A DNA stretch of 13,366 nucleotides from Bacteroidota bacterium. GTDB lineage: Bacteria; Bacteroidota; Bacteroidia; Chitinophagales; Chitinophagaceae. Shown here piece by piece: positions 6,875 to 13,366 of this stretch. Below the pieces are notes generated by a model, which had not been told where the DNA came from, made no database searches, and was given only the letters and a program-made list of their open reading frames with translations. Each line of letters begins with the position of its first letter. The first letter of the stretch is position 1. Made by a program: the position numbers and the translations under genes. Location: positions 1 to 13,366 of the forward strand of contig JAFAEW010000058.1 of the NCBI GenBank assembly GCA_023423835.1. Reading direction: 5' to 3'.

Positions 6875-7555
6875 CTATTGTGATACTTTAGTGCTGTCTT
6901 CCGCCTGCTTTTTCAGTTGCTCATTTGCATAAATTCCCAGTTCTACTCGCCGGTTAAGCTCGCGGTTCACCTCGCTGTTGTTGGGATATTTAGGCTGATT
7001 TTCACCATACCATTTGATTACAAATCTGGTGGGATCAACGCCTTTCGATTCGAGATAACCGGCAACCGATTTCGCTCTCCTTTCGGATAACTGCATATTG
7101 AAATTTTCAGTACCGGTATCGTCGGTATGACCTTCAACAAGAATATAGGTATCGGGATAGTCGGTAAAAACCTTTGAAATGCGGGTGAGGTTTTCTTTGG
7201 CTGAATCGCTGAGATCGCTCGAATTGATTTTGAAAAGCAGGGCAGAATTGAAAGTCACATTAATTCCTTCCCCTACGCGGTTCACTTCTGCATCTGGAAT
7301 TGCTGTTTTAATGGCGGCGGCTTCCTTATCCATATGATTGCCGATGATGTATCCGGCAGTTCCACCCACCGCTGCCCCGATAATGGCACCAAGAACAGAA
7401 TGATTTTTTCCGCCTATGATGGCTCCGGCCGCAGCGCCTGCCGTTCCACCAATGGCAGTGCCCTTCTGGGTATTATTTAAACTTTTACAGGAAGCGAGAA
7501 TAAATGCAAAAAGAATTGTGGTTACTACTATTTTTTTCATAATAAGTATTTTCAT
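6875..7555 (-). CDS. OmpA-family outer-membrane lipoprotein with glycine-zipper segment
   Basis: A 226-residue predicted lipoprotein that probably links the outer membrane to peptidoglycan. The signal peptide ends in the lipobox LASC, with C23 as the lipidated residue. Residues about 32-76 are rich in Gly and Ala in small-xxx-small spacing (GTAIGGTAGAAAGAIIGG and following), a glycine-zipper region that may insert into or pack in the membrane. The OmpA C-terminal domain covers about 98-210. D145 in GHTDD and R160 in LSERRAKSV are the two residues that hold diaminopimelate in OmpA proteins, at the normal 15-residue spacing. NRELNRRVEL closes the domain. The ATG at 7555 forms an ATGA overlap with the stop of the upstream TPR gene, favouring coupled translation. 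A second ATG at 7540 gives a more classical lipoprotein leader (MKKIVV) and cannot be excluded. The overall plan resembles YiaD-like proteins. Confidence 0.9.
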   Translation of the reverse strand: MKILIMKKIVVTTILFAFILASCKSLNNTQKGTAIGGTAGAAAGAIIGGKNHSVLGAIIGAAVGGTAGYIIGNHMDKEAAAIKTAIPDAEVNRVGEGINVTFNSALLFKINSSDLSDSAKENLTRISKVFTDYPDTYILVEGHTDDTGTENFNMQLSERRAKSVAGYLESKGVDPTRFVIKWYGENQPKYPNNSEVNRELNRRVELGIYANEQLKKQAEDSTKVSQ

Positions 7556-8379
7556 TGTTTACAGATTGAAACACGGATCAGGTCGATATTCATATCGTGA
7601 ACACCATTTGTTTTCGCCGATGTTATGGTCTTGCACAAATCCTCTTTTTCTGAAGGCGACATCTTCGCAGCAAGCTCAGAAGCTCCGGCGGTATTGTACT
7701 TTTGCTGATAATATTTTATCTGCCCTTCGGTTTTGGCGGTCCAGGCCGTTACCGCATTCGCTCCGTTTGCGATAGCCTTATCATAACTTTCGGTTGCGGC
7801 GGCGAAATTATTTTGAGCAGAATAGAGATCTCCCATCAGAATATAAAAATCTGCATTGGTACTGTCGAGCGAAATCGCCGTATTGAGGTTGTTTAAGGCA
7901 TCCGGATACATTTTTTGACGCAGGTCAATTTCGGCAATTTTTGCGTAAACCGTAGCGCGGTCCGTCACATTCTTGTTTTTTCCGGTGAGGTCAATGATCC
8001 GCGAGAAATCTGCTTTTGCGTCGGTTCCTCTTCCAAGATTGAGGTAAGCGTCGGCCCTTTGAAAGAGGTTGTCGATGCTCGTACTTTTAATCTGCAGTCC
8101 GGCCGTGGCTGCTTCTATCGCCTCATTGTATTGCTTCATTCCGTTCAAAGCCTCCGCTTTTCCCGCATATCCTTTTTCTTTGGCGTCGTAAGCCTTACAT
8201 TGATCCAATACTTTATTAAACTGTTCAAGCGCAGCCGAATAATTGCCGGCCTTGTTTTCGGACTGTCCGTTTTGAATGGCATTGTAACATGCATTCGTCA
8301 TGGTAACCAATCCACTCCGGCATTGACTGGCAAAAAATGCATAAAAAGCTATGCAAACAAAAAACATCGTTTTCTTCAT
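7552..8379 (-). CDS. secreted or periplasmic TPR-repeat protein
   Basis: A 275-residue protein with an N-terminal hydrophobic signal (MKKTMFFVCIAFYAFFASQC). Cleavage may be by signal peptidase I; C20 raises the possibility of a lipoprotein, but Gln before the Cys is a poor lipobox. Residues about 33-209 contain roughly five tetratricopeptide repeats with the usual Ala, Gly and Tyr pattern, for example YSAALEQFNKVL, YNEAIEAATAGL, and NFAAATESYDKAI. A C-terminal segment (210-275) with two Cys has no obvious family. TPR proteins are scaffolds; no partner is identifiable beyond the OmpA-type lipoprotein that follows with a 4-base overlap. The frame stays open upstream to an ATG at 8580, but that start would run across the promoter and first codons of the divergent transglycosylase gene and would bury the signal peptide. 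The ATG at 8379 is therefore chosen. Confidence 0.85.
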   Translation of the reverse strand: MKKTMFFVCIAFYAFFASQCRSGLVTMTNACYNAIQNGQSENKAGNYSAALEQFNKVLDQCKAYDAKEKGYAGKAEALNGMKQYNEAIEAATAGLQIKSTSIDNLFQRADAYLNLGRGTDAKADFSRIIDLTGKNKNVTDRATVYAKIAEIDLRQKMYPDALNNLNTAISLDSTNADFYILMGDLYSAQNNFAAATESYDKAIANGANAVTAWTAKTEGQIKYYQQKYNTAGASELAAKMSPSEKEDLCKTITSAKTNGVHDMNIDLIRVSICKQ

Positions 8380-8465
8380 ATAACTAATTTTCTTTTTATA
8401 TGACGAAATGAAAAAATCAAGCCAATTACAAATTTCAACCGGCAAATATGGAAAGGATGCTGATC

Positions 8466-8529
8466 GGTGATTGAGAAGAAACGGGAAAATCCTGCAATTT
8501 TCCGTTTTAAGGCTCGATTTTTGATCACC
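8466..8529. repeat. nested inverted repeat in the divergent intergenic region
   Basis: The inner pair is 8479-8490 (AAACGGGAAAAT) with 8497-8507 (ATTTTCCGTTT): 11 bp with one bulged G and the loop CCTGCA. The outer pair is 8466-8471 (GGTGAT) with 8524-8529 (ATCACC). The structure ends 17 bases before the transglycosylase ATG. It could be an operator, a folded mRNA leader or part of a promoter; the sequence alone does not decide. The rest of the gap (8380-8465) shows only a weak TATTTGCC-like box on the - strand. Confidence 0.5.
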
Positions 8530-8546
8530 CTCCCGAAAAATAAAAT

Positions 8547-9557
8547 ATGCAATTGTTGAAACGAATAATATCCGTCTCATTGTTGCTTTTATTTCATTTT
8601 ACACCCGGATTTTCACAGGAGCAATTGGGTAATTCTCTCCTCGCAGAAAACAATAAAGGGTTTAAAACCTTGCTTGATCGTCCATCATCCCGCTATGATA
8701 CCAGCTTTTTTACCTTAAATTCTGAAACAAAATTATACATCAGAAATTACCTGGATAAGCGTGGAAAGGAATTTCAAAGAATGGAGAAATGGGGAAAGCC
8801 GTATTTTTTGTTGTATAATGAAATTCTTACCACCAATGATTTACCGGTAGAATTGAAGTATTTGTCGGTAGTTGAAAGTGGGCTGAATGCGAATGTCCTT
8901 TCCAGCAAAGGCGCCTTAGGACCTTGGCAGCTTATGCCCGATGTGGCCGCAGAGTATGGATTGAAGCTCAACGGAAAAACCGATGAGCGAACAAACCTTA
9001 AAAAAAGTACCGTGGCGGCCTGTGCCCTGCTGAAAGATCTGTATAACCGCTACCAGGATTGGTTGTTGGTAATAGCTGCGTATAACGCCGGGTCAGGACG
9101 CGTGAATGCCGCCATCAGAAAAGCGGGAAGCTCCGATTTTTGGGAATTGCAATATTTTCTTCCTGAAGAAACGAGAGCCCACGTTAAAAGATACATCGCC
9201 GCTCATTATTTTTTTGAAGGATCGGGCGGTCCCACAACTTTGACGCGAAAGGACCTGAAAAATCGCGAACGACTGATTCAGATGGCAAAACTTGATCAGC
9301 TTGCAGATTCTACCCTAAATATTTCCAGCCTGCAGATTATTGGAAAATATAATGCCGTTGCCGTTGCCAGGCATTTACAGATGGATCTGAATGAATTTAA
9401 TTTACTGAATCCCTCATTCGATAAAAACCTTGCCGAAGGAAAGTATTATAACCTTCGGCTGCCCGAGGATAAACTGGAGCAGTTTAAAGACCAGAAACTC
9501 GACATTTTAAAGGAAAGTGTGGAACTTTTTCTTTCGGGTGCTCTCACGCAAAAATAG
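8547..9557 (+). CDS. MltD-like lytic murein transglycosylase (GH23 / SLT domain)
   Basis: A 336-residue secreted enzyme that would cleave peptidoglycan glycan strands to 1,6-anhydromuramyl ends. The signal peptide covers residues 1-23 (MQLLKRIISVSLLLLFHF, ending GFS before Q24). The SLT (GH23) domain covers about 85-220. Its motifs are LKYLSVVESGLN with catalytic E110, GALGPWQLMP (122-131), and AAYNAGSGRV in the substrate groove. The region after about 265 has YNAVAVARHL, LNEFNLLNPS and YYNLRLPEDK, which resembles a single degenerate LysM-like cell-wall-binding module, but this is weak. Full MltD proteins carry clear C-terminal LysM repeats; this one is shorter. It is divergent from the TPR/OmpA operon, so two sets of wall-related genes share one promoter region. 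No lipobox is seen, so it is probably periplasmic. Confidence 0.92.
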   Translation: MQLLKRIISVSLLLLFHFTPGFSQEQLGNSLLAENNKGFKTLLDRPSSRYDTSFFTLNSETKLYIRNYLDKRGKEFQRMEKWGKPYFLLYNEILTTNDLPVELKYLSVVESGLNANVLSSKGALGPWQLMPDVAAEYGLKLNGKTDERTNLKKSTVAACALLKDLYNRYQDWLLVIAAYNAGSGRVNAAIRKAGSSDFWELQYFLPEETRAHVKRYIAAHYFFEGSGGPTTLTRKDLKNRERLIQMAKLDQLADSTLNISSLQIIGKYNAVAVARHLQMDLNEFNLLNPSFDKNLAEGKYYNLRLPEDKLEQFKDQKLDILKESVELFLSGALTQK

Positions 9558-9596
9558 CTGACTCTTACTGCATTCATCCGCACAAAACGGGAACAG

Positions 9597-11579
9597 CTAA
9601 TATTTCATCAGATATTCGATTTTTTCGCTGAGCCGGCTCTTTGCCAGAAAATTTTCCTCCAGCGTCCGGTTAAAAGGAACCGGCGTATCCAAAGAGGCAC
9701 AGCGGATGACAGGTGCGTCCAGCAGTTCGAAACAATGCTCGGTGATCCACGCGCTGATTTCTCCTCCGACGCCTCCGGTTAGCGTGTCTTCATGCAATAC
9801 CAGCACTTTGCCGGTTTTTGAAACGGCCGCTTTGATTGCCTCATAATCCAGCGGCAAAAGGGTCCGGAGGTCTAATATATGGAGGCTGGTTTCAGCATTT
9901 TTATCTGCATAATCCAGGGCCCAGTGTACACCGCTTCCGTAGGTGATGACGGTAAGATCTGATCCTTCTCTTATGAGGTGAGCCTTTCCAATCTCCACTT
10001 CGTAATAATCTTCCGGAACCGGCCCGCTGATGCTGCGGTAAAGCGCTTTATGCTCAAAGTACATCACGGGATTGGGATCGTTGATTGCGGCGATCAGTAA
10101 ACCCTTTGCATCGCGGGGATTGGATGGGTACACGACCTTCAGACCCGGCGTATGAGTAAACCAGGCTTCATTGCTCTGGCTGTGAAACGGACCTGCTCCC
10201 ACACCCGCTCCTGTTGGCATTCTGATGACCACATCGGCATTTTGTGCCCAGCGATAGTGGATTTTGGCGAGATTGTTTACGATCTGGTTAAACCCAACAG
10301 TCACGAAATCTGCAAACTGCATTTCCATCACACTTTTGAAATTTTCAAGGCTCAATCCCAGGGCGGTGCCAACAATCGCGCTTTCACAAAGCGGGGTATT
10401 GCGTACCCTTGCTTTGCCAAATTCGTTTACAAATCCTTCCGTTATTTTAAAAGCGCCGCCGTATTCAGCAATATCCTGACCCATTAGGATGAGATTATCA
10501 TGCTGTTGCATTGATTGATACAATCCTTCTTTAATCGCATCAATCATCCTTTTCTCAGGCGCAGGAGAAGAGGCGGGTATGGCGATGGATAGTTGCCGTT
10601 TGGGAGCATAAACATCGCGGAGTTCTTCATTCGTGTCCGGTTTTATTTCCGGAGCCTGAACGGCGAGCTTCCATTCTTCATCGATCGTATTTTTTATTGA
10701 TTCTCTGATCTGGCTTACATCGATGTCGGTCAGAACATTTTCTTCAAGCAGAAATTTTTCAAAGTTAGCTATCGGATCTTTTTTCAGCCATTCTTCAAAC
10801 AATTCTTTGGGAACATATTTAACGCCGCTTGCTTCCTCATGTCCACGCATTCTAAAAGTCTCACATTCGATCAGATAGGGTTTTTGTTCCCGGAGGCAAA
10901 ATTCTTTTACGCCTTTGATGGTATCGAAAACAGTGAGAATATTGTTTCCATCAATCCTTACGCCTTCCATCCCATAGCCTTTTGCACGATCTATAAGATG
11001 TTGGGAACGGTACTGTTCATTCACAGGTGTGCTGAGTCCGTATCCGTTATTTTCGATGATAAAAATTACGGGTAGATTCCAAACGGCCGCCACATTAAGG
11101 GCTTCATGAAAATCACCTTCACTGGTTCCTCCATCACCCGTAAAAGCGAGCGAAACCTTTTTTTCCTGTTTTAATTTATAGGCTAAAGCAACGCCGTCGG
11201 CAATGGCGAGTTGCGGGCCCAGATGCGAAATCATTCCGCAAATATGGTGCTCGGCCGCTCCGAAATGAAAGCTTCTTTCGCGTCCTTTTGAATATCCATC
11301 CTTATTGCCCTGCCATTGCATAAAAAGTTTATGAAGCGGCATATTGCGGCCGGTAAAAACGCCGAGGTTGCGGTGCAGAGGCATGATCCATTCGTCGGCT
11401 TGTAAAGCCATAGTAGCTCCTACAGAGATGGCTTCCTGTCCAATGCCGCTAAACCATTTGCTGATTTTTCCCTGCCTCAATAACACGAGCATTTTCTCTT
11501 CAATCAAACGGGGTAATAAGAGGGAGGAATACAGGTTTTTTAACTGTTCGTCTGTGAGTTGCTTCCTGTCGAAATTCAT
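9597..11579 (-). CDS. 2-oxo acid dehydrogenase E1, fused alpha and beta subunits
   Basis: A 660-residue thiamine-diphosphate enzyme that would decarboxylate a 2-oxo acid and pass the acyl group to the lipoyl E2 protein. Residues about 10-310 are the alpha part, with the TPP/Mg motif GDGGTSEGDFHEALN (148-162) ending in NN (177-178), and an active-site loop containing RGHEEASG near 246. Residues about 344-660 are the beta part, with E399 in ESAIVG, MQFADF (420-425), MPTGAGVGAGPFHSQ and the C-terminal transketolase domain (GGVGGE and following). A Pro-rich linker (about 325-343) joins them. Separate alpha and beta genes are the rule in many bacteria; single-chain versions are common in Bacteroidota. 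Substrate is unsure: the loop differs from the typical pyruvate type, and branched-chain 2-oxo acids are the usual annotation. No E2 or E3 gene is nearby. The ATG at 11579 gives a normal N-terminus. Confidence 0.93.
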   Translation of the reverse strand: MNFDRKQLTDEQLKNLYSSLLLPRLIEEKMLVLLRQGKISKWFSGIGQEAISVGATMALQADEWIMPLHRNLGVFTGRNMPLHKLFMQWQGNKDGYSKGRERSFHFGAAEHHICGMISHLGPQLAIADGVALAYKLKQEKKVSLAFTGDGGTSEGDFHEALNVAAVWNLPVIFIIENNGYGLSTPVNEQYRSQHLIDRAKGYGMEGVRIDGNNILTVFDTIKGVKEFCLREQKPYLIECETFRMRGHEEASGVKYVPKELFEEWLKKDPIANFEKFLLEENVLTDIDVSQIRESIKNTIDEEWKLAVQAPEIKPDTNEELRDVYAPKRQLSIAIPASSPAPEKRMIDAIKEGLYQSMQQHDNLILMGQDIAEYGGAFKITEGFVNEFGKARVRNTPLCESAIVGTALGLSLENFKSVMEMQFADFVTVGFNQIVNNLAKIHYRWAQNADVVIRMPTGAGVGAGPFHSQSNEAWFTHTPGLKVVYPSNPRDAKGLLIAAINDPNPVMYFEHKALYRSISGPVPEDYYEVEIGKAHLIREGSDLTVITYGSGVHWALDYADKNAETSLHILDLRTLLPLDYEAIKAAVSKTGKVLVLHEDTLTGGVGGEISAWITEHCFELLDAPVIRCASLDTPVPFNRTLEENFLAKSRLSEKIEYLMKY

Positions 11580-11609
11580 GGCTAAGACTGCTTAAGTTTG
11601 CAAAGAAAG

Positions 11610-11617
11610 CGAAGATA
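11610..11617 (-). promoter_or_regulatory. putative -7 box for the fused E1 gene
   Basis: Read on the - strand, TATCTTCG occupies 11617 to 11610, one base off TAnnTTTG and identical to the box before rny. It would start transcription about 25 bases before the ATG at 11579. A second near match (TTTCTTTG) lies slightly downstream. No -33 box is evident. Confidence 0.4.
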
Positions 11618-11667
11618 ATTGTAAATCTTCTTTTCCTGTCTTTTATCAGCCGGTGGAAACGCTAATG

Positions 11668-11759
11668 AAAATTGTCGATCTCAGATTACAAGCAGGTCGT
11701 AGAATTAATCCACATAAAAAAGGGGCATAAAAATGGTACAACCTCCATTGGACAATTTT
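11668..11759. repeat. spaced inverted repeat between the divergent E1 and lipid-kinase genes
   Basis: AAAATTGTC (11668-11676) and GACAATTTT (11751-11759) are exact reverse complements, 74 bases apart. A small 5-bp pair AATGG/CCATT (11732-11736, 11745-11749) lies inside. The 275-base gap holds no credible gene. The repeat could be a paired operator or chance in A/T-rich DNA. Confidence 0.3.
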
Positions 11760-11804
11760 AAGAAAGCTGTTCCTTTTTTAAGAGAAAAGCCATATATTTA
11801 GTTT

Positions 11805-11812
11805 TAATTTTG
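11805..11812 (+). promoter_or_regulatory. Bacteroidota-type -7 box for the lipid-kinase gene
   Basis: TAATTTTG is a full match to TAnnTTTG. It predicts a start near 11819 and a leader of about 36 bases before the ATG at 11855. A T-rich stretch near 11775-11779 is a loose -33 candidate. The box overlaps an upstream in-frame TTG at 11810, arguing against that TTG as a start codon. Confidence 0.55.
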
Positions 11813-11854
11813 CATCGATTGTTTAACGAAAGCTTGCCAAAGCGTTGTAACTCT

Positions 11855-12808
11855 ATGAAGCGAAAAATCATTTTCCTGGTAAACCCGGTTTCCGGTTTTT
11901 CCAAAAAAGATTCCATTGTAAGAGAAACCGAGAATTTTTTCAGGACAAACAAGGTTGAGTTCGAAACGATTGAGACGAATGCAAACGGCAGTTATGAATT
12001 TTTACGCTATAAAATACAGCAGGAGCACGTTACGGATGTGGTGGTAATCGGTGGAGATGGCTCGGTTAATCATGTACTGAATGCTTTACATACTGAGCCG
12101 ATTCGTTTTGGGATCATTCCTGTCGGCAGTGGAAATGGATTGGCATTTGCTGCCGGGATCACAAAAAATCTCCATCGTTCGCTCGATATCATTCTTCAGG
12201 GAAAAGCCGAATTCGTGGATGCCTTTAAAGTTAATGGCCATTTTTCCTGCATGTTGAGCGGCTTAGGGTTTGATGCGCATGTAGCACACGACTTTGCGAA
12301 TAAAGCGATAAGAGGTTTGCTTACTTATACCCAACAAAGCATTATTCAGTTTTTTAAGGCGCAACCCTATCAGTTTGAAGTGATAGTGGATGATTTTTCG
12401 TTCTTTACCGATGCGTTTTTCATCAGCGTTGCCAACGGAAATCAATTCGGAAACAATTTCACCATTGCGCCGCATGCTATATTAAATGACGGGCTGCTGG
12501 ATGTGGTGATTGTGCAGAAAATGAATAAGGCGAAATTGCCGTTCGCTATCCTGAAGCAGTTGAGAGGAAACAATAAGTTGCAAAAACTGGTGGAAGACAT
12601 CTCTCAGAAAAATATCCTTTATTTTCAAACGCCATCTATTACGATAAAAAACCTGAAATATGCGCCTTTACATATTGATGGTGAACCGATGGAAACGGAG
12701 GAAGAATTAAGGTTTGAGATTCTGAGAAACTGCTTTCAGCTTATTCAGCCGCTTTCAGGAGAAAAGGGTGAAATCGTTACCCAATCCGAATCGGCCTCCA
12801 ACCTTTAG
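11855..12808 (+). CDS. diacylglycerol kinase family lipid kinase (YegS/BmrU-like)
   Basis: A 317-residue cytoplasmic or membrane-peripheral kinase that would phosphorylate a lipid such as diacylglycerol using ATP. The N-terminus MKRKIIFLVNPVSG is the first strand and NP loop of the family. The nucleotide-binding motif GGDGS is at 66-70 and the GSGNGLA loop at 91-97. SGLGFDA and the C-terminal beta-sandwich follow, with VANGNQFGNNFTIAPHA and DGLLDVVIV (the family's conserved A-x-x-x-DG-x-LD pattern) and a late HIDGEP. Length and order match the family. True substrate (diacylglycerol, undecaprenol, sphingoid or phosphatidylglycerol) cannot be read from the sequence. The ATG at 11855 is preferred over an upstream TTG at 11810, because the TTG lies in the promoter box and the ATG gives the standard start. 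Its stop is 7 bases from the convergent reductase gene. Confidence 0.92.
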   Translation: MKRKIIFLVNPVSGFSKKDSIVRETENFFRTNKVEFETIETNANGSYEFLRYKIQQEHVTDVVVIGGDGSVNHVLNALHTEPIRFGIIPVGSGNGLAFAAGITKNLHRSLDIILQGKAEFVDAFKVNGHFSCMLSGLGFDAHVAHDFANKAIRGLLTYTQQSIIQFFKAQPYQFEVIVDDFSFFTDAFFISVANGNQFGNNFTIAPHAILNDGLLDVVIVQKMNKAKLPFAILKQLRGNNKLQKLVEDISQKNILYFQTPSITIKNLKYAPLHIDGEPMETEEELRFEILRNCFQLIQPLSGEKGEIVTQSESASNL

Positions 12809-12815
12809 GTATTTC

Positions 12816-13366
12816 TTATTTGATGTCGAAATCTACTACTACCTTATCGGTGAGCGGATGCGATTGGCAGGTAAGAATGAATCCGTCTTCAATCTCTTCG
12901 TCTTCGAGTCCATAATGTACATCCATCTTCACTTCGCCTTCCATTAATTTAGCTTTGCAGGTACAGCAAACGCCGCCTTTGCAACTGTAGGGAAGATCGA
13001 TTCCTTCCTTCAATCCCGCATCTAAAATGCTGTCACCCTCGTAATCAGCTTCATATTGAAATACAATTCCGTCGAGTTTTGCGGAGATCTTACTTTTATT
13101 TCCGGTAGTAGCAGCCGTTTCTTTTTCAATTGATTTTGCGGTCTCTGCCTGTCCGGGATTTACAAATAATTCGAAATGTATCTGTTTAGAATTTACACCG
13201 TTTTTTTCAAGGAAATCTTTTACAGCGAAGATCATCGCTTCCGGACCGCATAAAAAATAATCGTCGGCTTTAAGAGAGGCAATATTGTTTCCAAAAATGA
13301 GACTACACTTCTCAGCATCAATTCTTCCGTGATTGATGGGCGAATCGGTGAGTTCACGGCTTAAGA
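12816..13366 (-). CDS. PaaE-like ferredoxin-type oxidoreductase, 5' partial
   Basis: The C-terminal 182 residues of an iron-sulfur flavoprotein reductase; the frame is open to the window edge, so the N-terminal FAD domain lies outside. The visible part begins with the end of the NAD(P)-binding domain, including YFLCGPEAM (near 13233-13259), where CGP is the family's nucleotide-contact motif, followed by FELF. An unusual polar linker rich in Ala, Lys and Thr (13075-13165) joins it to a plant-type 2Fe-2S ferredoxin domain. There SCKGGVCCTC supplies three cysteines in C-x4-C-x2-C spacing, and LTCQSHP supplies the fourth. A Met at 13233-13235 lies inside the CGPEAM motif and is not the start. Such proteins shuttle electrons from NAD(P)H to an oxygenase or desaturase. 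PaaE of phenylacetyl-CoA epoxidase is the named relative, but no paa genes are visible, so the partner is unknown. Confidence 0.88.
   Translation of the reverse strand, partial: LSRELTDSPINHGRIDAEKCSLIFGNNIASLKADDYFLCGPEAMIFAVKDFLEKNGVNSKQIHFELFVNPGQAETAKSIEKETAATTGNKSKISAKLDGIVFQYEADYEGDSILDAGLKEGIDLPYSCKGGVCCTCKAKLMEGEVKMDVHYGLEDEEIEDGFILTCQSHPLTDKVVVDFDIK

Noticed and set aside
8380..8580. An N-terminal extension of the TPR protein to an ATG at 8580
   Set aside because: It would cover the divergent promoter and the transglycosylase start, and would place the signal peptide 67 residues inside the protein.
11580..11854. A riboswitch or small gene between the E1 and lipid-kinase genes
   Set aside because: No known aptamer signature is recognisable and the short open frames lack start context or recognisable content; only promoter boxes and a spaced inverted repeat are supportable.
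1..13366. A mobile element, CRISPR array, toxin-antitoxin pair or phage-defence system
   Set aside because: No transposase, integrase, direct-repeat array or defence-type domain is visible; nearly all sequence is taken up by recognisable housekeeping and envelope genes.

Overview
The window looks like core chromosome from a member of the Bacteroidota, probably a Chitinophagales/Sphingobacteriales-type relative. Four things point there: a single-chain E1 alpha/beta 2-oxo acid dehydrogenase, promoter -7 boxes of the TAnnTTTG type before several genes, A/T-rich start regions with hardly any Shine-Dalgarno sequence, and the gene order pheT - coiled-coil ORF - zapA - rny. I see no phage, insertion sequence, CRISPR array, tRNA or rRNA, and base composition looks even throughout.

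Left part (1-5021), all on the + strand: the end of pheT (its N-terminus lies outside the window), a 94-residue coiled-coil protein and zapA form one tight operon closed by a hairpin terminator. The next 316 bases have no gene but hold several hairpins and a T-run. They may encode a small structured RNA; a 6S-like RNA is the idea to test, because 6S RNA sits beside zapA in enterobacteria. Then come rny (RNase Y) and rplS (bL19), each with its own promoter-like box; rplS has a strong terminator.

Middle (5122-9557): tatA and gatA form a two-gene + strand unit, with gatA forced to use a TTG start. Facing it on the - strand is a two-gene envelope operon, a TPR protein followed by an OmpA-type lipoprotein, coupled by an ATGA stop/start overlap. 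Divergent from this operon is a secreted MltD-like lytic transglycosylase; a nested inverted repeat lies between them.

Right part (9597-13366): a fused E1 alpha/beta 2-oxo acid dehydrogenase (- strand), a divergent diacylglycerol-kinase-family lipid kinase (+ strand), and the C-terminal part of a PaaE-like ferredoxin-type reductase (- strand, cut by the window edge). The last two genes converge with 7 bases between their stops.

Together the genes cover translation (PheT, bL19, GatA), RNA turnover (RNase Y), division (ZapA), export and envelope upkeep (TatA, TPR/OmpA proteins, transglycosylase), and central or lipid metabolism. I did not find a convincing new multi-gene system. The zapA-rny intergenic region is the best candidate for something undescribed.
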